DNA of 13,527 nucleotides from DSOS01 sp035286585 (GTDB lineage: Bacteria > Chloroflexota > Anaerolineae > Anaerolineales > UBA4823). A program made the position numbers and the translations under genes. The stretch's first letter is position 1. Each line of letters starts with the position of its first letter. Where the stretch lies: NCBI GenBank assembly GCA_035286585.1, contig DATEDC010000201.1, positions 1-13,527 on the forward strand, written 5' to 3'. The notes under the pieces were generated by a model. It had not been told where the DNA came from. It saw only the letters and a program-made list of their open reading frames with translations, and made no database searches. Positions 13,469 through 13,527 of this stretch are shown piece by piece.

Positions 13469-13527
13469 CCCAAAATGCGATAAACTTATCCGGCCAAACT
13501 GGAAACCAACTGGGGTTGGAAATAGAT

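Noticed and set aside
13351..13527. Plus-strand open frame through the right-end structured segment
   Set aside because: It is open to the window edge but has no start codon with a ribosome binding site and no recognisable protein motif, while the stems and the repeat explain the segment better.

Overview
The window looks like a chromosomal stretch from a member of the Chloroflexota, probably a non-cultured Anaerolineae-like lineage. That is an inference from gene content: a BchE-type cobalamin-binding radical SAM relic of the kind found in Chloroflexus relatives, beta-propeller lipoproteins with long Pro/Thr/Ser linkers, an archaeal-type ATPase_2 gene, an N-terminal DsbA-NhaA fusion and OpgC-like acyltransferases. 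There is no rRNA, tRNA, CRISPR array or recognisable insertion sequence. Genes are mostly single transcription units on alternating strands.

Left part (1-2430): the 5' end of a large LVIVD-repeat lipoprotein gene runs leftwards off the window. Directly upstream of it is the last blade of a lost WD40 protein, whose stop codon overlaps the lipoprotein's ribosome binding site. A divergent, near-consensus promoter drives a GbsR/MarR-type regulator, with a small palindrome beside the -35 box that could be its own operator.

Middle-left (2440-5120): a bchE-like gene has lost its whole radical SAM core. Only the cobalamin-binding N-terminus and the last ~105 codons remain, joined out of frame. Its stop codon lies inside a perfect 38-bp palindrome made of two 14-bp palindromes, which sits just before a 557-aa ATPase that combines an archaeal ATPase_2 domain, a winged helix and a PD-(D/E)XK nuclease-like C-terminus. 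This is the most unusual module in the window.

Middle-right (5280-11225): a ferritin-like/VIT1 iron or manganese transporter is followed, in the same reading frame after its TAG, by a relic of a Ycf48/BNR-type propeller. A convergent M24 peptidase-like protein lacks one expected metal ligand. Divergent from it is a DsbA-NhaA fusion, then a molybdenum cofactor sulfurase-like class V aminotransferase closed by a strong intrinsic terminator. Iron handling, thiol redox, sodium/proton exchange and sulfur transfer suggest general stress and homeostasis roles, but nothing shows that they form one pathway.

Right end (11250-13527): an intact membrane acyltransferase and an N-terminally missing paralogue lie in tandem on the minus strand. 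The last ~460 bp contain no convincing gene, but they hold a plausible promoter followed by a strongly structured segment with a 13-bp direct repeat, a candidate small RNA or leader RNA.

Four separate gene relics (WD40, bchE, BNR, acyltransferase) in 13.5 kb mark the region as accessory and decaying.
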